Below, one piece after another: positions 1-7,689 of a DNA stretch of 33,055 nucleotides. The DNA comes from Nitrospirota bacterium (GTDB taxonomy: Bacteria > Nitrospirota > UBA9217): the NCBI GenBank assembly GCA_035516965.1, contig DATIZR010000050.1, positions 1 through 33,055 on the forward strand, given 5' to 3'. The notes beneath the pieces were generated by a model. The model searched no databases. It was given only the letters and a program-made list of their open reading frames with translations, and had not been told where the DNA came from. The position numbers and the translations under genes are program-made. Positions within the stretch are counted from its first letter, which is position 1. Each line of letters opens with the position of its first letter.

Positions 1-151
1 AGCATCTAAGCGGGAAACCCACCTCAAGACGAGATCTCCCGGGCCGCAAGGCCCCTAAAGACCCCCGGTAGACTACCGGGTTGATAGGCTGGGCGTGTAA
101 GGGTGGTAACATCCTAAGCTAACCAGTACTAATAGGTCGTGCGGCTTAACC
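1..151 (+). rRNA. 23S ribosomal RNA, 3' end (partial)
   Basis: The first 150 bases match the conserved 3' terminus of bacterial 23S rRNA: a GGTTGATAGGC segment, then GCTAACCAGTACTAATAGG, and the closing GGCTTAACC. The gene starts outside the window. The 3' boundary is set by analogy with known 23S ends, so it may be off by a few bases. A 5S gene follows 77 bases later, the normal rRNA operon order. Confidence 0.95.
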
Positions 152-227
152 ACTAATTTTCTGCTTCTGACAGATTCAGCTTTTCTGTGCACCTTGCTTA
201 TTCAGTGTCAAACATGTTCATAGGTTT

Positions 228-344
228 CTCGGTGGCTATACCGGAGGGGTCACACCCGTTCCCATCCCGAACACGGAAGTAAAGTCCTCCAGGGCCGATG
301 ATACTATGACCGAGAGGTCATGGGAAAGTAGGACGTCGCCGGGA
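228..344 (+). rRNA. 5S ribosomal RNA
   Basis: A stretch of about 117 bases has the 5S architecture. The terminal stem pairs TCGGTGGC (229-236) with GTCGCCGG (335-342). The internal CCCATCCCGAACACGGAAG and a GGGAAAGTAGG near the 3' side match the conserved loops. It lies downstream of 23S and ahead of a strong terminator. Ends are estimated from the stem. Confidence 0.95.
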
Positions 345-351
345 TATTTTT

Positions 352-390
352 AAGCCCATCATCCATTCGATGATGGGCTTTTTTTATTTT
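352..390 (+). terminator. rRNA operon intrinsic terminator
   Basis: A perfect 12-bp stem (352-363 with 369-380; AAGCCCATCATC and its complement) with a 5-base loop is followed directly by a run of T interrupted once. It lies 8 bases beyond the 5S end, so it should end the rRNA transcript and isolate it from smpB. Confidence 0.92.
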
Positions 391-518
391 TCCACAAGAA
401 TCCTGAGGAGTCGCTCATAATCGGCTGAGCTTGAGCAGCATACGACTTGCAGTTTGAATCGGGTATGTGTATCATTGCTCCATTGCTCATCTGAATGCGG
501 AAAAAAGAACAAGACGGT

Positions 519-986
519 ATGGCTGAAAAGAAAAACGATACTCCGGTAACGACAAACCGCAAAGCTTTCCACGATTATTTCGTCGAAGAGACCTATGAAG
601 CCGGGCTTGCACTCCAGGGGACCGAGGTAAAATCCTTACGTCTCGGCCTCGCCAACCTGACGGACAGCTACGCTATCGTCAAGAACAATGAGCTGTTCCT
701 GTTTAATGCGAATATAGGCCCTTATCCCTACGGCAACATCATGAACCACGAACCGCTTCGGACGCGAAAACTGCTCCTTCATAAAGAGGAAATTCGAAAA
801 TTGACCGGAAAGATTGCCCAAAAGGGTTACACACTCATTCCGCTCAAGGTCTATTTCGTCCGCGGGAAGGCGAAAGTCCTCATCGGCCTCGCGAAGGGCA
901 AAAAAGCATTTGATAAGCGCGAGACGATCAAGGAAAAGGAATCGAAACGCGAGGTGGAACGCACGGTGAAGGAGAGGAGCCGTTGA
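519..986 (+). CDS. smpB: SsrA-binding protein SmpB
   Basis: SmpB binds tmRNA (SsrA) and delivers it to stalled ribosomes for trans-translation. The 155-residue product has the family hallmarks: an N-terminal RKAFHDYFVEETYEAG segment, GTEVKSLR at the start of the beta-barrel, the central GPYPYGN-type loop, and a basic lysine/arginine-rich C-terminal tail of about 30 residues, which in the family folds on the decoding centre. Length is typical (150-160). I prefer the ATG at 519 because family proteins start close to this point. An in-frame ATG at 495 would add eight residues; neither has a strong Shine-Dalgarno sequence. The gene stands alone between the rRNA terminator and the next gene, and no tmRNA gene is visible nearby. 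Confidence 0.95.
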   Translation: MAEKKNDTPVTTNRKAFHDYFVEETYEAGLALQGTEVKSLRLGLANLTDSYAIVKNNELFLFNANIGPYPYGNIMNHEPLRTRKLLLHKEEIRKLTGKIAQKGYTLIPLKVYFVRGKAKVLIGLAKGKKAFDKRETIKEKESKREVERTVKERSR

Positions 987-1120
987 GCCGTACTTATTAA
1001 GATGATTTCTGCTAAAATAGTCATGTTAATCCTAATCACATTTTAAACCAGTGTCCCGCATGCGTAGCACTCCTCGTCCCTGTCTCCAGGGCGATAGTTC
1101 ATCCCGAGAAGGAGAATACT

Positions 1121-1936
1121 ATGAAGAAGAACATCGTCGGATTGATCGCCACTATTATTATAGCAGCGCTTGCGGCAGGATCAGCCATTGCCGCCCCGAA
1201 GATCGAGGGGAAGGCTGTGGAGTACACGGCTGGCGGCGTGACCATGAAGGGGTATCTCGCCTATGATGCGAACAGGCAGGGCAAGCGGCCGGGAGTCCTG
1301 GTAGTGCACGAGTGGTGGGGACACAATGAATATGCGCGCATGCGGGCGCGGATGCTTGCCGAGATGGGCTACTCCGCCCTTGCGGTCGACATGTACGGCG
1401 ACGGCAAGCAGGCAATGCATCCCGATGAGGCGGGCAAGTTCTCGTCAGAGGTCATGCACCATTTTCTCGACACGGGAAAGGCGCGGTTTGAAGCTGCCAT
1501 GGACTTCTTGAAGAAGCAGCCCACCGTGGATCCTGACCGGATGGCGGCGATCGGCTACTGCTTCGGCGGCGGTGTTGTCCTGAACATGGCGCGTCAGGGC
1601 GCAGATCTTAAAGCCGTGGCCAGTTTCCACGGCAGCCTGGCCGCTGTCAAGCCGGCTGCGGCAGGTGTGGTAAAGGCCAAGATCCGGGTCTACAACGGCG
1701 CAGACGACAAGTTCACTCCCCAACAGGCGATCGACGCCTTCAAGAAGGAAATGACCGACGCTAAAGTGGACTTCAAGTTCATTAATTATCCCGGCGCGGT
1801 CCACAGCTTCACAAACCCTGATGCGACCGAGCTGGGGAAAAAGTTCAATCTTCCCATGATGGCATACAATGAAAAGGCCGACAAGGAGTCCTGGGCGGAT
1901 CTGACGAAGTTCTTCGCAGAGGTCTTACAGAAATAA
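1121..1936 (+). CDS. Secreted dienelactone hydrolase-family alpha/beta hydrolase
   Basis: This 271-residue protein starts with a classical signal peptide (hydrophobic stretch at residues 5-24, likely cut after AIA at about 25) and should act in the periplasm. The rest is a dienelactone hydrolase fold (DLH, PF01738). The nucleophile is Cys147 in GYCFGGG, the acid is Asp195 or Asp196 in GADDKFTP, and the histidine is His228 in AVHSF, which is the Cys-Asp-His triad typical of DLH rather than a Ser esterase. HEWWGHN near residue 63 is also family-typical. The start is supported by an AAGGAG ribosome site 8 bases upstream. The natural substrate cannot be read from sequence; many exported homologues are general carboxyl-ester hydrolases. 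A weak hairpin follows. Confidence 0.88.
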   Translation: MKKNIVGLIATIIIAALAAGSAIAAPKIEGKAVEYTAGGVTMKGYLAYDANRQGKRPGVLVVHEWWGHNEYARMRARMLAEMGYSALAVDMYGDGKQAMHPDEAGKFSSEVMHHFLDTGKARFEAAMDFLKKQPTVDPDRMAAIGYCFGGGVVLNMARQGADLKAVASFHGSLAAVKPAAAGVVKAKIRVYNGADDKFTPQQAIDAFKKEMTDAKVDFKFINYPGAVHSFTNPDATELGKKFNLPMMAYNEKADKESWADLTKFFAEVLQK

Positions 1937-1961
1937 CTGCGGAATACGAGAACCAACCTTC

Positions 1962-1986
1962 GGCGCTGGACGATCCGTCCTGCGCC
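1962..1986 (+). terminator. GC-rich hairpin after the hydrolase gene (weak terminator)
   Basis: Arms GGCGCTGGACG and CGTCCTGCGCC pair around a 3-base loop with one T-T mismatch, 25 bases after the hydrolase stop. There is no proper T-run behind it, so its role as a terminator is uncertain. Confidence 0.35.
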
Positions 1987-2142
1987 TTCGTTATGTAAGG
2001 GATGGTTTCCCGCCTTTAGCGGACAAATGATTGTGATGTAACCTGCCAACTCTCTTATCCTTTCATGCACCGATAGGTCGGGTTGGAATTGTCGCGAAAC
2101 CTCAGGCCCAAGATAGCGCGGAAACAAAAAAAGAGGCCGGTC

Positions 2143-2847
2143 ATGGCAATCGAGAAAATCCAGAAGAGATTGCGTCAATTTGCGAGCAGGGAAAAGGCAA
2201 AGGTTCTCCGGGGGTTCTTCAAGACCGGTCCCGGCGAGTACGGAGAAGGAGACCTCTTTCTCGGCGTCGCAGTCCCGGACATCCGAAAGGTGGCAAAGGA
2301 ATTTTGCAACACACCGCTCAATGATGTGCTGAAGCTGCTTTCATCGCAGCATCATGAAGAACGTCTGCTCGCGCTCCTCATGCTCACGCAGGTTTTTGAC
2401 GAGGGCGACGAGTCCTTGAAGAGGAAGATATTCGGCCTCTATCTCGGGAACACCCGCTTTATCAATAACTGGGATCTCGTTGATATATCGGCGCCGAACA
2501 TCGTCGGAGCCTGGCTTGTAGGCAGGAGCAGAAAGCCGCTCCACAGTCTGGCGAATTCACGCGACCTCTGGAAGCGGCGCATTTCGATTCTCTCAACGCT
2601 CGCATTTATCCGTCAGAACGATTTCAACGACGCGCTCATGATCTCGCGGATATTGCTCACCGACAAGCACGATCTGATCCACAAGGCTGTTGGCTGGATG
2701 CTCCGGGAGATCGGCAAACGTGATCGCCGCGTTGAAGAGGAATTTCTCATGCGCCACTACCGGCACATGCCGAGGACCATGCTGAGGTACGCTATCGAAC
2801 GGTTCCCCGAACGGCTGAGGAAAAGCTACTTGAATGGCGTGCGGTAG
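2143..2847 (+). CDS. DNA alkylation repair protein, AlkD-like HEAT-repeat glycosylase
   Basis: The 234-residue product matches the AlkD family (PF08713), HEAT-like repeat proteins that remove positively charged alkylated bases such as N3- and N7-alkylpurines. Recognisable segments are the N-terminal GVAVPDIRKVAKEF, the HHEERLLALLML helix, NNWDLVDISAPNIVG (an Asp-containing stretch equivalent to the catalytic region) and KAVGWMLREIGKRD near residue 185. Length fits the family (about 230). I chose ATG 2143, preceded by AGAGG; a TTG at 2083 would add 20 basic residues not seen in the family. It appears to be a single-gene unit. Confidence 0.88.
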   Translation: MAIEKIQKRLRQFASREKAKVLRGFFKTGPGEYGEGDLFLGVAVPDIRKVAKEFCNTPLNDVLKLLSSQHHEERLLALLMLTQVFDEGDESLKRKIFGLYLGNTRFINNWDLVDISAPNIVGAWLVGRSRKPLHSLANSRDLWKRRISILSTLAFIRQNDFNDALMISRILLTDKHDLIHKAVGWMLREIGKRDRRVEEEFLMRHYRHMPRTMLRYAIERFPERLRKSYLNGVR

Positions 2848-2900
2848 GGGGGAAGGCGCAGACAAGACTTCCCGCGCGGGATGAAAAACTCATGAGGCGG

Positions 2901-3359
2901 TTATTGGCCTGCTTGCGTGGCTTTCTTCCCCTCTGGAGGTTGCGCTGTCCCGCTCATGTTCTTTTCGGGAGTCGGGGAATCGGACGCCTTCTGCTCAACC
3001 CGAGACCCGGGGATCTCCGCGGGCTTGTGTCGATTCGGCGAGAAGTTGGGGTCAAGCTCATAGGCCTTGTCAAAATTATCGATAGACTTCTTTCTGCTCG
3101 CTGCGTCTCCGGAGCGACCCTTCAGGTAGTAAGCATACCCGAGATAATAATAAGCCTCTGCATCGGGATCGATCGATACGGATTCCTCGAGTTCTTCGAT
3201 GGCGGCATCGAGGTTTTTAGCCCTGAGTTGAGCGAGGCCCTTCTCGAGGTGAACGGCCGCGGCCTTAGTATCGAAGAGCTCCTCTTCAGCGCTTGCAACT
3301 GCAGTGATTGCCGAAAGAAGCAGGCAGATTACGACCAAGACCAAGGTTTTTCTCATCAT
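2901..3359 (-). CDS. Exported small TPR-repeat protein
   Basis: About 152 residues with a signal peptide (hydrophobic LVLVVICLLLSAITAVASA, cleaved near residue 24) and then at least two tetratricopeptide-type helical pairs: a KGLAQLRAKNLDAAIEELEE unit and an AYYYLGYAYYLKGRSGD unit followed by an IDNFDKAYELDP helix. The C-terminal 45 residues are rich in Pro, Lys, Glu and Ser and probably disordered. TPR units are protein-protein interaction modules; no partner can be inferred. The start is one of two adjacent ATGs (3359 or 3356) just behind a strong AGGAGGAG ribosome site. It is the only minus-strand gene among plus-strand neighbours in this part. Confidence 0.8.
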   Translation of the reverse strand: MMRKTLVLVVICLLLSAITAVASAEEELFDTKAAAVHLEKGLAQLRAKNLDAAIEELEESVSIDPDAEAYYYLGYAYYLKGRSGDAASRKKSIDNFDKAYELDPNFSPNRHKPAEIPGSRVEQKASDSPTPEKNMSGTAQPPEGKKATQAGQ

Positions 3360-3380
3360 CTCCTCCTCTTGTCCCGTCAT

Positions 3381-3724
3381 GAATTCAACAATAACATAGG
3401 GCTGTCACGGATGTCAACAATACTGTCGCATCCGAGATGCTGGTAGACAAAATTGTCGAACAGTATTAAGGCTGCAGAGAGCGCCTAGAATCGAGCTTTT
3501 AAAGGATTAGCACGCGATCTCGCTCGACAAAACTTACCTTTTTCCCCTTCCGACATGCCGACTATCCGTCTGAAAACACGGAAAATCAGCATGCTTATAA
3601 ATGGCATGCGAATTGTAATAAGGATAGGGAGCGCGAACAATGGACACTGCCATCCCCTCTCCTCCCCGGATGTCCCCCTGGCAGTGTCCGTTGTTCCAGC
3701 TTTTTTACGGCTGAGGAGGCTTCC
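3381..3724. other. Intergenic region with repeat/hairpin, no gene seen
   Basis: This stretch of about 345 bases between the divergent TPR and rhodanese genes has no convincing coding frame. It holds a pair of GCATGC motifs around 3590-3610 and the long inverted repeat listed separately at 3635-3706. Promoters for both flanking genes should lie here, but I see no clear consensus hexamers. Confidence 0.6.
3635..3706 (+). repeat. Long inverted repeat with trailing T-run (REP-like palindrome or attenuator)
   Basis: Arms of 18 bases (3635-3652 and 3679-3696) pair completely except for one G-T wobble around a 26-base loop, and six T follow at 3701-3706. The core is GGACACTGCCA/TGGCAGTGTCC. The structure sits 19 bases before the rhodanese start codon, so it could attenuate that gene's transcript, or be a stand-alone REP/MITE-like palindrome. 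Confidence 0.65.
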
Positions 3725-4060
3725 ATGTTCTTTAACTCATATAAATGCCAAAATATCGGACCTGGAGAACTTCATGATATGGTTCAAAGGGGGAAGGATT
3801 TTCTCCTGCTCGACGTGCGAACGCCCCGGGAGTACACAGGAGATGCTATAGAAAATTCCACCCTGATCCCCCTCCAGGAGTTGGAACATCGTGTACGGGA
3901 ATTACCTCGGGACAAGGAGATCGTGGTGTATTGCCGGGTTGGCAACCGGAGCGCCTATGCCTGTTCATTCCTTGCCCGGCTGGGATATCGAGTAAAAAAT
4001 CTTGAAGGCGGGATCATGCTATGGAACAGAGCTGGACTTGCATCAATGTCGAGGGTTTGA
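3725..4060 (+). CDS. Rhodanese-like sulfurtransferase domain protein
   Basis: A single rhodanese domain (PF00581), 111 residues, presumably cytoplasmic. LLLDVRTPREY at residues 27-37 is the conserved N-terminal motif, and the catalytic loop CRVGNRS places the persulfide cysteine at Cys70, followed by the CH2-like GYRVKNLEGGIMLW near the C-terminus. Proteins of this kind carry sulfane sulfur to acceptors such as cyanide, thiols or biosynthetic enzymes; the acceptor here is unknown. A strong AGGAGG lies 8 bases before the ATG. Its stop codon overlaps the start of the downstream chimeric remnant. Confidence 0.9.
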   Translation: MFFNSYKCQNIGPGELHDMVQRGKDFLLLDVRTPREYTGDAIENSTLIPLQELEHRVRELPRDKEIVVYCRVGNRSAYACSFLARLGYRVKNLEGGIMLWNRAGLASMSRV

Positions 4061-4449
4061 ACTTGAGAACATGCCGGTTGGTCATCACAACGGCCCTGGT
4101 GCTCCTGCTGATGCTGTTGACTCTTGTCGTGGCGTCCTTCAGTTATGCCGCCGAGCGAGACTGTAGACATCGGCGGGCCAAGGAGCTGCTCTTCACGGGC
4201 CGGACCGTGGACGCGGATGAGGCGCTCCGGATAGGGCTCGTCAACAAGGTAGTTCCGCCGGACCAGCTCGACGCGGAAGCGTACCGGCTTGCGCTCAGGA
4301 TCGGCGGCAACAGCCTGAGTTCGCTCCGCGCCGTCAAGATGCTGATGAACTTCGGGCTGAACGAGGGGTATGCGGTGGGCCTGAAGGAAGAAGTTACGGC
4401 GTTCAGCGAAGCGTTTAACCCGGATACGAACCAGTGGGAACGGCTCTAG
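4057..4449 (+). pseudogene. Chimeric remnant: signal peptide joined to an enoyl-CoA hydratase C-terminal fragment
   Basis: The open frame begins at a TTG overlapping the rhodanese stop. It first encodes a signal-peptide-like segment (TTALVLLLMLLTLVVASFSYAA), then switches abruptly to crotonase sequence: AKELLFTGRTVDADEALRIGLVN and a C-terminal helix region. That corresponds to roughly the last third of an enoyl-CoA hydratase/isomerase (PF00378). The catalytic core with both oxyanion-hole segments is absent, and the last dozen residues no longer look like the family. The simplest reading is that a deletion fused the start of an exported protein gene to the end of a crotonase gene, leaving a nonfunctional product. 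Whether it is translated is unknown. Confidence 0.7.
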
Positions 4450-4582
4450 AGAGAAGGTCCTGAAAGGGACGCTCCGGGGGCGCAGCAGGGCCTGACGAAG
4501 GCAATTAAAAAGGGAGAACGGCCGCAGGATGCAGATCGGCGGACCGAAAACAGAACCGAAAACAGAGAGGGAGGAATGAAAA

Positions 4583-5011
4583 ATGGGGATCAGTGCGTGG
4601 CATGTCATGCGGGAAAAAATTCATGTGGGGCCAGACACAACAGCGCGGGAGGTGGCGATGAAGATCATTTCATCGGGACTTGCCGCAATGCCGGTCGTGG
4701 ACAACAACCGGGAAATCCTGGGAGTTGTGTCGGAGAACGCGATTCTGGACGCGATACGTGAGGAGCGGGACCTGGAGCAGATCGCGGCGTCGACGATTAT
4801 GGTACCTGCACCGATCATCACCGATGCGGACACCCCGACGAAGGAGCTCATCAATCTGCTCCTGAAGAGCTGCTGCTCCGTGGTCACGGTGGTGAAGGAC
4901 AATAAATATGTGGGCGTGGTGAGCAGGCACATGCTCATGGACATCTTTACGTCGCCCCACTATACGCGGTTCGCGGCCAAGGACCGGAAGGCCCCGTTCG
5001 CCTGCAAATAG
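4583..5011 (+). CDS. Tandem CBS-domain protein
   Basis: The 142-residue protein consists almost entirely of two CBS domains (PF00571), residues about 8-60 and 73-125. The pattern is the usual one: V(M)...V.PDTTAREVA...GLAAMPVVDNN.EILGVVSENAIL, then APIITDADTPTKELINLL...VVTVVKDNKYVGVVSRHMLM. A CBS pair forms a Bateman module that usually binds adenine nucleotides such as AMP, ATP or SAM and regulates a partner protein; no fused effector domain is present. The start is supported by GGAGG about 10 bases upstream. The following small genes are on the same strand and may be co-transcribed. Confidence 0.88.
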   Translation: MGISAWHVMREKIHVGPDTTAREVAMKIISSGLAAMPVVDNNREILGVVSENAILDAIREERDLEQIAASTIMVPAPIITDADTPTKELINLLLKSCCSVVTVVKDNKYVGVVSRHMLMDIFTSPHYTRFAAKDRKAPFACK

Positions 5012-5101
5012 AATGATCATGGTTCCGGAGCCCGGGTAATGACGTGTGGACGAGGTATGTCCCTGTCAACCCGCGACTCCCCCGATCGGGAGGAGGTTTT
5101 G

Positions 5102-5326
5102 ATGTACATCGCAGACACCAAGACATGGTACCTGGAAAGGCTGATCCGGCTTGTCGCCGGCATCCTCGTGCTCGGGAGCGTGATCCTCGGCTTCTCCGCG
5201 AGCAGCAAGTGGTTCTATTTTTCGGGCTTTGTGGGCTTTATGCTCACGATTTTTGCCTTGACAGGGTTCTGCCCGATGAGTATTATACTCCACGCTTTTG
5301 GGGCGCGGGAGCGCTGCGACGGCTAG
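5102..5326 (+). CDS. DUF2892-type small inner-membrane protein
   Basis: A 74-residue protein with two predicted transmembrane helices (residues about 13-33 and 37-57). It ends with the TGFCPMSIILHAFG motif characteristic of DUF2892 (PF11127, YgaP-like) membrane domains. In other bacteria this domain is often next to or fused with a rhodanese, and a rhodanese gene lies 1 kb upstream here, which suggests a sulfur-related role without proving it. The start codon follows a strong GGGAGGAGG ribosome site; the longer upstream frame from 5039 has no such support. Confidence 0.82.
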   Translation: MYIADTKTWYLERLIRLVAGILVLGSVILGFSASSKWFYFSGFVGFMLTIFALTGFCPMSIILHAFGARERCDG

Positions 5327-5354
5327 ATCGATCTTTTTTGCAAAGGAGTTTGTC

Positions 5355-5552
5355 ATGCCATTCTATGAGTATACCTGTGAACAGTGCGGGAAGGATTTCG
5401 TGCTCCTCCAGTCGGTGACGGCGAAGGCCGAGGATACGGTGTGCCCCTACTGCAGCGAGAAAAAGGCACAGAAGAGGGTCTCCAAGTTCGCGTCGCCCGG
5501 TAGCGGGCATTCCAGCTGCGGCACCGGCGGCCATTCCTGGGGCGGCGGTTGA
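5355..5552 (+). CDS. FmdB-family zinc-ribbon regulatory protein
   Basis: A 65-residue protein starting MPFYEYTCEQCG, the signature of the FmdB/CxxC_CXXC_SSSS family (PF09723). Two CxxC pairs (Cys9/Cys12 and Cys30/Cys33) should bind one zinc ion. The C-terminus is a flexible Gly/Ser/His-rich tail with an extra Cys and HSWGGG. FmdB was first linked to regulation of formamidase/amidase genes, but the family is widespread and its role is mostly unproven. AAAGGAG lies 7 bases before the ATG. It ends a short run of codirectional genes closed by the terminator at 5592. Confidence 0.88.
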   Translation: MPFYEYTCEQCGKDFVLLQSVTAKAEDTVCPYCSEKKAQKRVSKFASPGSGHSSCGTGGHSWGGG

Positions 5553-5591
5553 GGCATCTAGGGAATCCGCCGTGAGCGGATCAGAAATCCC

Positions 5592-5627
5592 AAGCCTGAG
5601 AGTCTGATGATTCTCAGGCTTTTTTTG
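5592..5627 (+). terminator. Intrinsic terminator after the FmdB-like gene
   Basis: A perfect 10-bp stem AAGCCTGAGA/TCTCAGGCTT (5592-5601 with 5612-5621) is followed by a run of seven T. It closes the CBS-DUF2892-FmdB group. Confidence 0.9.
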
Positions 5628-5705
5628 CGACAAATCCCGGCATGGCACGCGGCGGTTCGGAGAGGCGGGCGCACAGCGCACACCAGGGAGATCTCCAAAT
5701 TGTGT

Positions 5706-5735
5706 TTGAATGAACCGGGGGAGTTGTTCTATAAT
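5706..5735 (+). promoter_or_regulatory. Putative sigma-70 promoter upstream of the acyltransferase gene
   Basis: A TTGAAT hexamer (5706-5711) and a perfect TATAAT (5730-5735) are 18 bases apart, about 80 bases before the acyltransferase start and just after the preceding terminator. Position and hexamers fit, but this is a pattern match only. Confidence 0.5.
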
Positions 5736-5813
5736 GCTTTGCAGGCAAGTATCTGAATTGCTTGTTCACCTCGGTGAACTGCGCGTCCTGTGTGGAGAAT
5801 CGCCTAAACAATC

Positions 5814-6734
5814 ATGGGTTCCGTTTCTCTCAAGACCTTTCTGAATCCCCGTTACTGGTACGCCTGGCCGGTGCTGGCGCTCATGGTCCTGCTCGCCTGG
5901 ACGCCGCGGCGCATACTGCGGTTCCTGGGCAGCGGCCTGGGCACGGTCATCTCATGGATCCCATCGTCCAACCGCCGCTATGCCGAGCGGAACCTCGAAT
6001 TGTGCTTCCCGGAGAAGAGCCCGGCTGAACGCCGGAGGCTGATGAAGCAGCATTTCCGCCTGAGCGGGTTCGCCACGCTCAGTCTCGGCGTGGCCTGGTT
6101 TGCCCCGCCGTGGAGGCTCAAGCGGTTCATCGCGGTCCGCGACCGTCACTACCTCGAGGATGCTGTGGGCCGCGGGAACGTTATCATGCTCGCCCCGCAT
6201 TTTATCGGGCTTGATATGGGCGGCGCGCGTCTCGCGTCAGAACGCTCCCGGAAGTACGTCAGCATGTACCGCAAAGCGAGGGACCCGCTCCTGGAATACC
6301 TGTTCCAGCGGCGAGCTCGGTTCGGGTCCGTCATCATCGAACGGAACGCTGGCCTGAAGCCGATCATCCGGTGTCTCCGTGAGGGAAGGCCATTTTACTA
6401 TCTGCCCGACCAGGACATGGGAGATCGCGCCAGTGTCTTCGTCCCGTTCTTCGGCATCCCTGCGGCGACCGTCACGGCGCTAAGCCGCATTGCCCTGGCC
6501 ACGAATGCCGTGGTTGTGCCCTTTATCACGCGCATCCTCCCGAACGCCTGCGGCTACGAGGTACGGTTCTACCCTCCCCTCGAAAACTTCCCGACCGACG
6601 ATCCCGTGGCCGATGCCACCCGCATGAACCAGGCCATCGAACAGTGGGTTCGCGAGATGCCCGAGCAGTACATGTGGTCCTACCGGCGCTTCAAGACCCG
6701 ACCCAACAACGAACCCTCGCTCTATAGCAAATAG
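5814..6734 (+). CDS. LpxL/HtrB-family lysophospholipid (lipid A) acyltransferase
   Basis: The 306-residue product belongs to the LpxL/LpxM acyltransferase family (PF03279), inner-membrane enzymes that add secondary acyl chains to lipid A precursors. An N-terminal hydrophobic anchor spans residues about 15-50. NLELCFPE at 60-67 is a typical family segment. The catalytic HX4D motif is HFIGLD with His129 and Asp134. FYYLPDQD near residue 195 and FVPFFG after it match the conserved acyl-acceptor region. Length is normal (about 300). Its presence argues for an LPS outer membrane. The ATG at 5814 is the best start, although the ribosome site is poor. The acyl chain and position added cannot be read. 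Confidence 0.9.
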   Translation: MGSVSLKTFLNPRYWYAWPVLALMVLLAWTPRRILRFLGSGLGTVISWIPSSNRRYAERNLELCFPEKSPAERRRLMKQHFRLSGFATLSLGVAWFAPPWRLKRFIAVRDRHYLEDAVGRGNVIMLAPHFIGLDMGGARLASERSRKYVSMYRKARDPLLEYLFQRRARFGSVIIERNAGLKPIIRCLREGRPFYYLPDQDMGDRASVFVPFFGIPAATVTALSRIALATNAVVVPFITRILPNACGYEVRFYPPLENFPTDDPVADATRMNQAIEQWVREMPEQYMWSYRRFKTRPNNEPSLYSK

Positions 6735-6857
6735 TTCGGAGCTTGGAGCTGGGATGCCGGCACAGTGAGGATGAACAGGGGTGAGCGTCCCGGTGAAACA
6801 AAACCGTCACAGGTTTACGTGATCGGTGCTTATGTGCATCGACGCGGGAGGTAGAAT

Positions 6858-7604
6858 TTGCCTGTGCTTCGATCTCCAAACTTTCCTATGTCCACGTGGA
6901 AACTGCTCGATACGGGCGCAAATACCGGCGCCTACAACATGGCCGTCGACGAGGAGCTGCTGGCCCGTGCGCAGGCGGGCGACGCAATGCCGGTGCTTCG
7001 GTTCTACACGTGGGATCCGCCGGCGGTATCGATCGGCAGGTTCCAGGACAGGAAGTCGGCCGTGAATGCCGAGGCATGCAGGCATCACGGGTTCGAAGTC
7101 GTGCGACGCATCACGGGCGGCAGGGCGGTGCTGCACCGTCGGGAACTGACCTACAGCATCGTCGCCCGTTCGGATCAACCGCTCTTCCCGCCGAGCGTGC
7201 TGGGGACCTACCGGGTCATTGCCGCCGGGCTCGTTGCCGGGCTCCGGACCTTGGGGCTTTCCGCCGAGGCGGTCTCCCGGGAGGGCAGGCACGCTTCTCT
7301 CGTAAGGAAGCAAGCGAAGGGCCCCGCCTGTTTTTCCTCTCCTTCGTGGTATGAGATCGTCGTGCATGACCGAAAGATCGTCGGCAGCGCCCAGCGAAGG
7401 GTGAGCGGCGCATTCCTCCAGCACGGCTCGATCCTCCTGGACTACGATCCGGGTCTGGAAGCGGAGGTCATCCCCGGGGAGTGCGCGGGAGACGGAGTGA
7501 CCTGCGTCAAGCGGGAACTCGGCCGGGAGGTCTCGACGGAGGAACTGAAAAAAGGCGTGCTGCAGGGACTCACCGCCGCGCTCGGGATTGTCATTTTATC
7601 GTGA
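6858..7604 (+). CDS. Lipoate-protein ligase / octanoyltransferase (LplA/LipM family)
   Basis: A biotin/lipoate ligase-fold protein (PF03099) of 248 residues that attaches lipoate or octanoate to lipoyl domains of 2-oxoacid dehydrogenases or GcvH. RRITGGRAVLH at residues 83-93 is the substrate-binding loop, and KIVGSAQRR holds the catalytic-type Lys173. CFSSPSWYEIVV precedes it as in the family. LipM (octanoyltransferase) and LplA (ATP-dependent ligase) are not easily separated; there is no LplA C-terminal accessory domain, which favours the LipM/short type. I chose the TTG at 6858 because GGGAGG stands 7 bases before it, whereas the first in-frame ATG at 6888 has no ribosome site. Confidence 0.87.
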   Translation: MPVLRSPNFPMSTWKLLDTGANTGAYNMAVDEELLARAQAGDAMPVLRFYTWDPPAVSIGRFQDRKSAVNAEACRHHGFEVVRRITGGRAVLHRRELTYSIVARSDQPLFPPSVLGTYRVIAAGLVAGLRTLGLSAEAVSREGRHASLVRKQAKGPACFSSPSWYEIVVHDRKIVGSAQRRVSGAFLQHGSILLDYDPGLEAEVIPGECAGDGVTCVKRELGREVSTEELKKGVLQGLTAALGIVILS

Positions 7605-7689
7605 TCAGCTGTCCCAGGCTTGACGGATCGGCACCTTCTCTCTATACTCAAGGAAATATTGAGACTCGAGCGTGAAAGCAGGAGGGAAC

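Noticed and set aside
3602-3620. Sigma-54 promoter (TGGCAT-N5-TTGTA)
   Set aside because: The essential GC of the -12 element is GT here and the -24 element ends in T rather than C.
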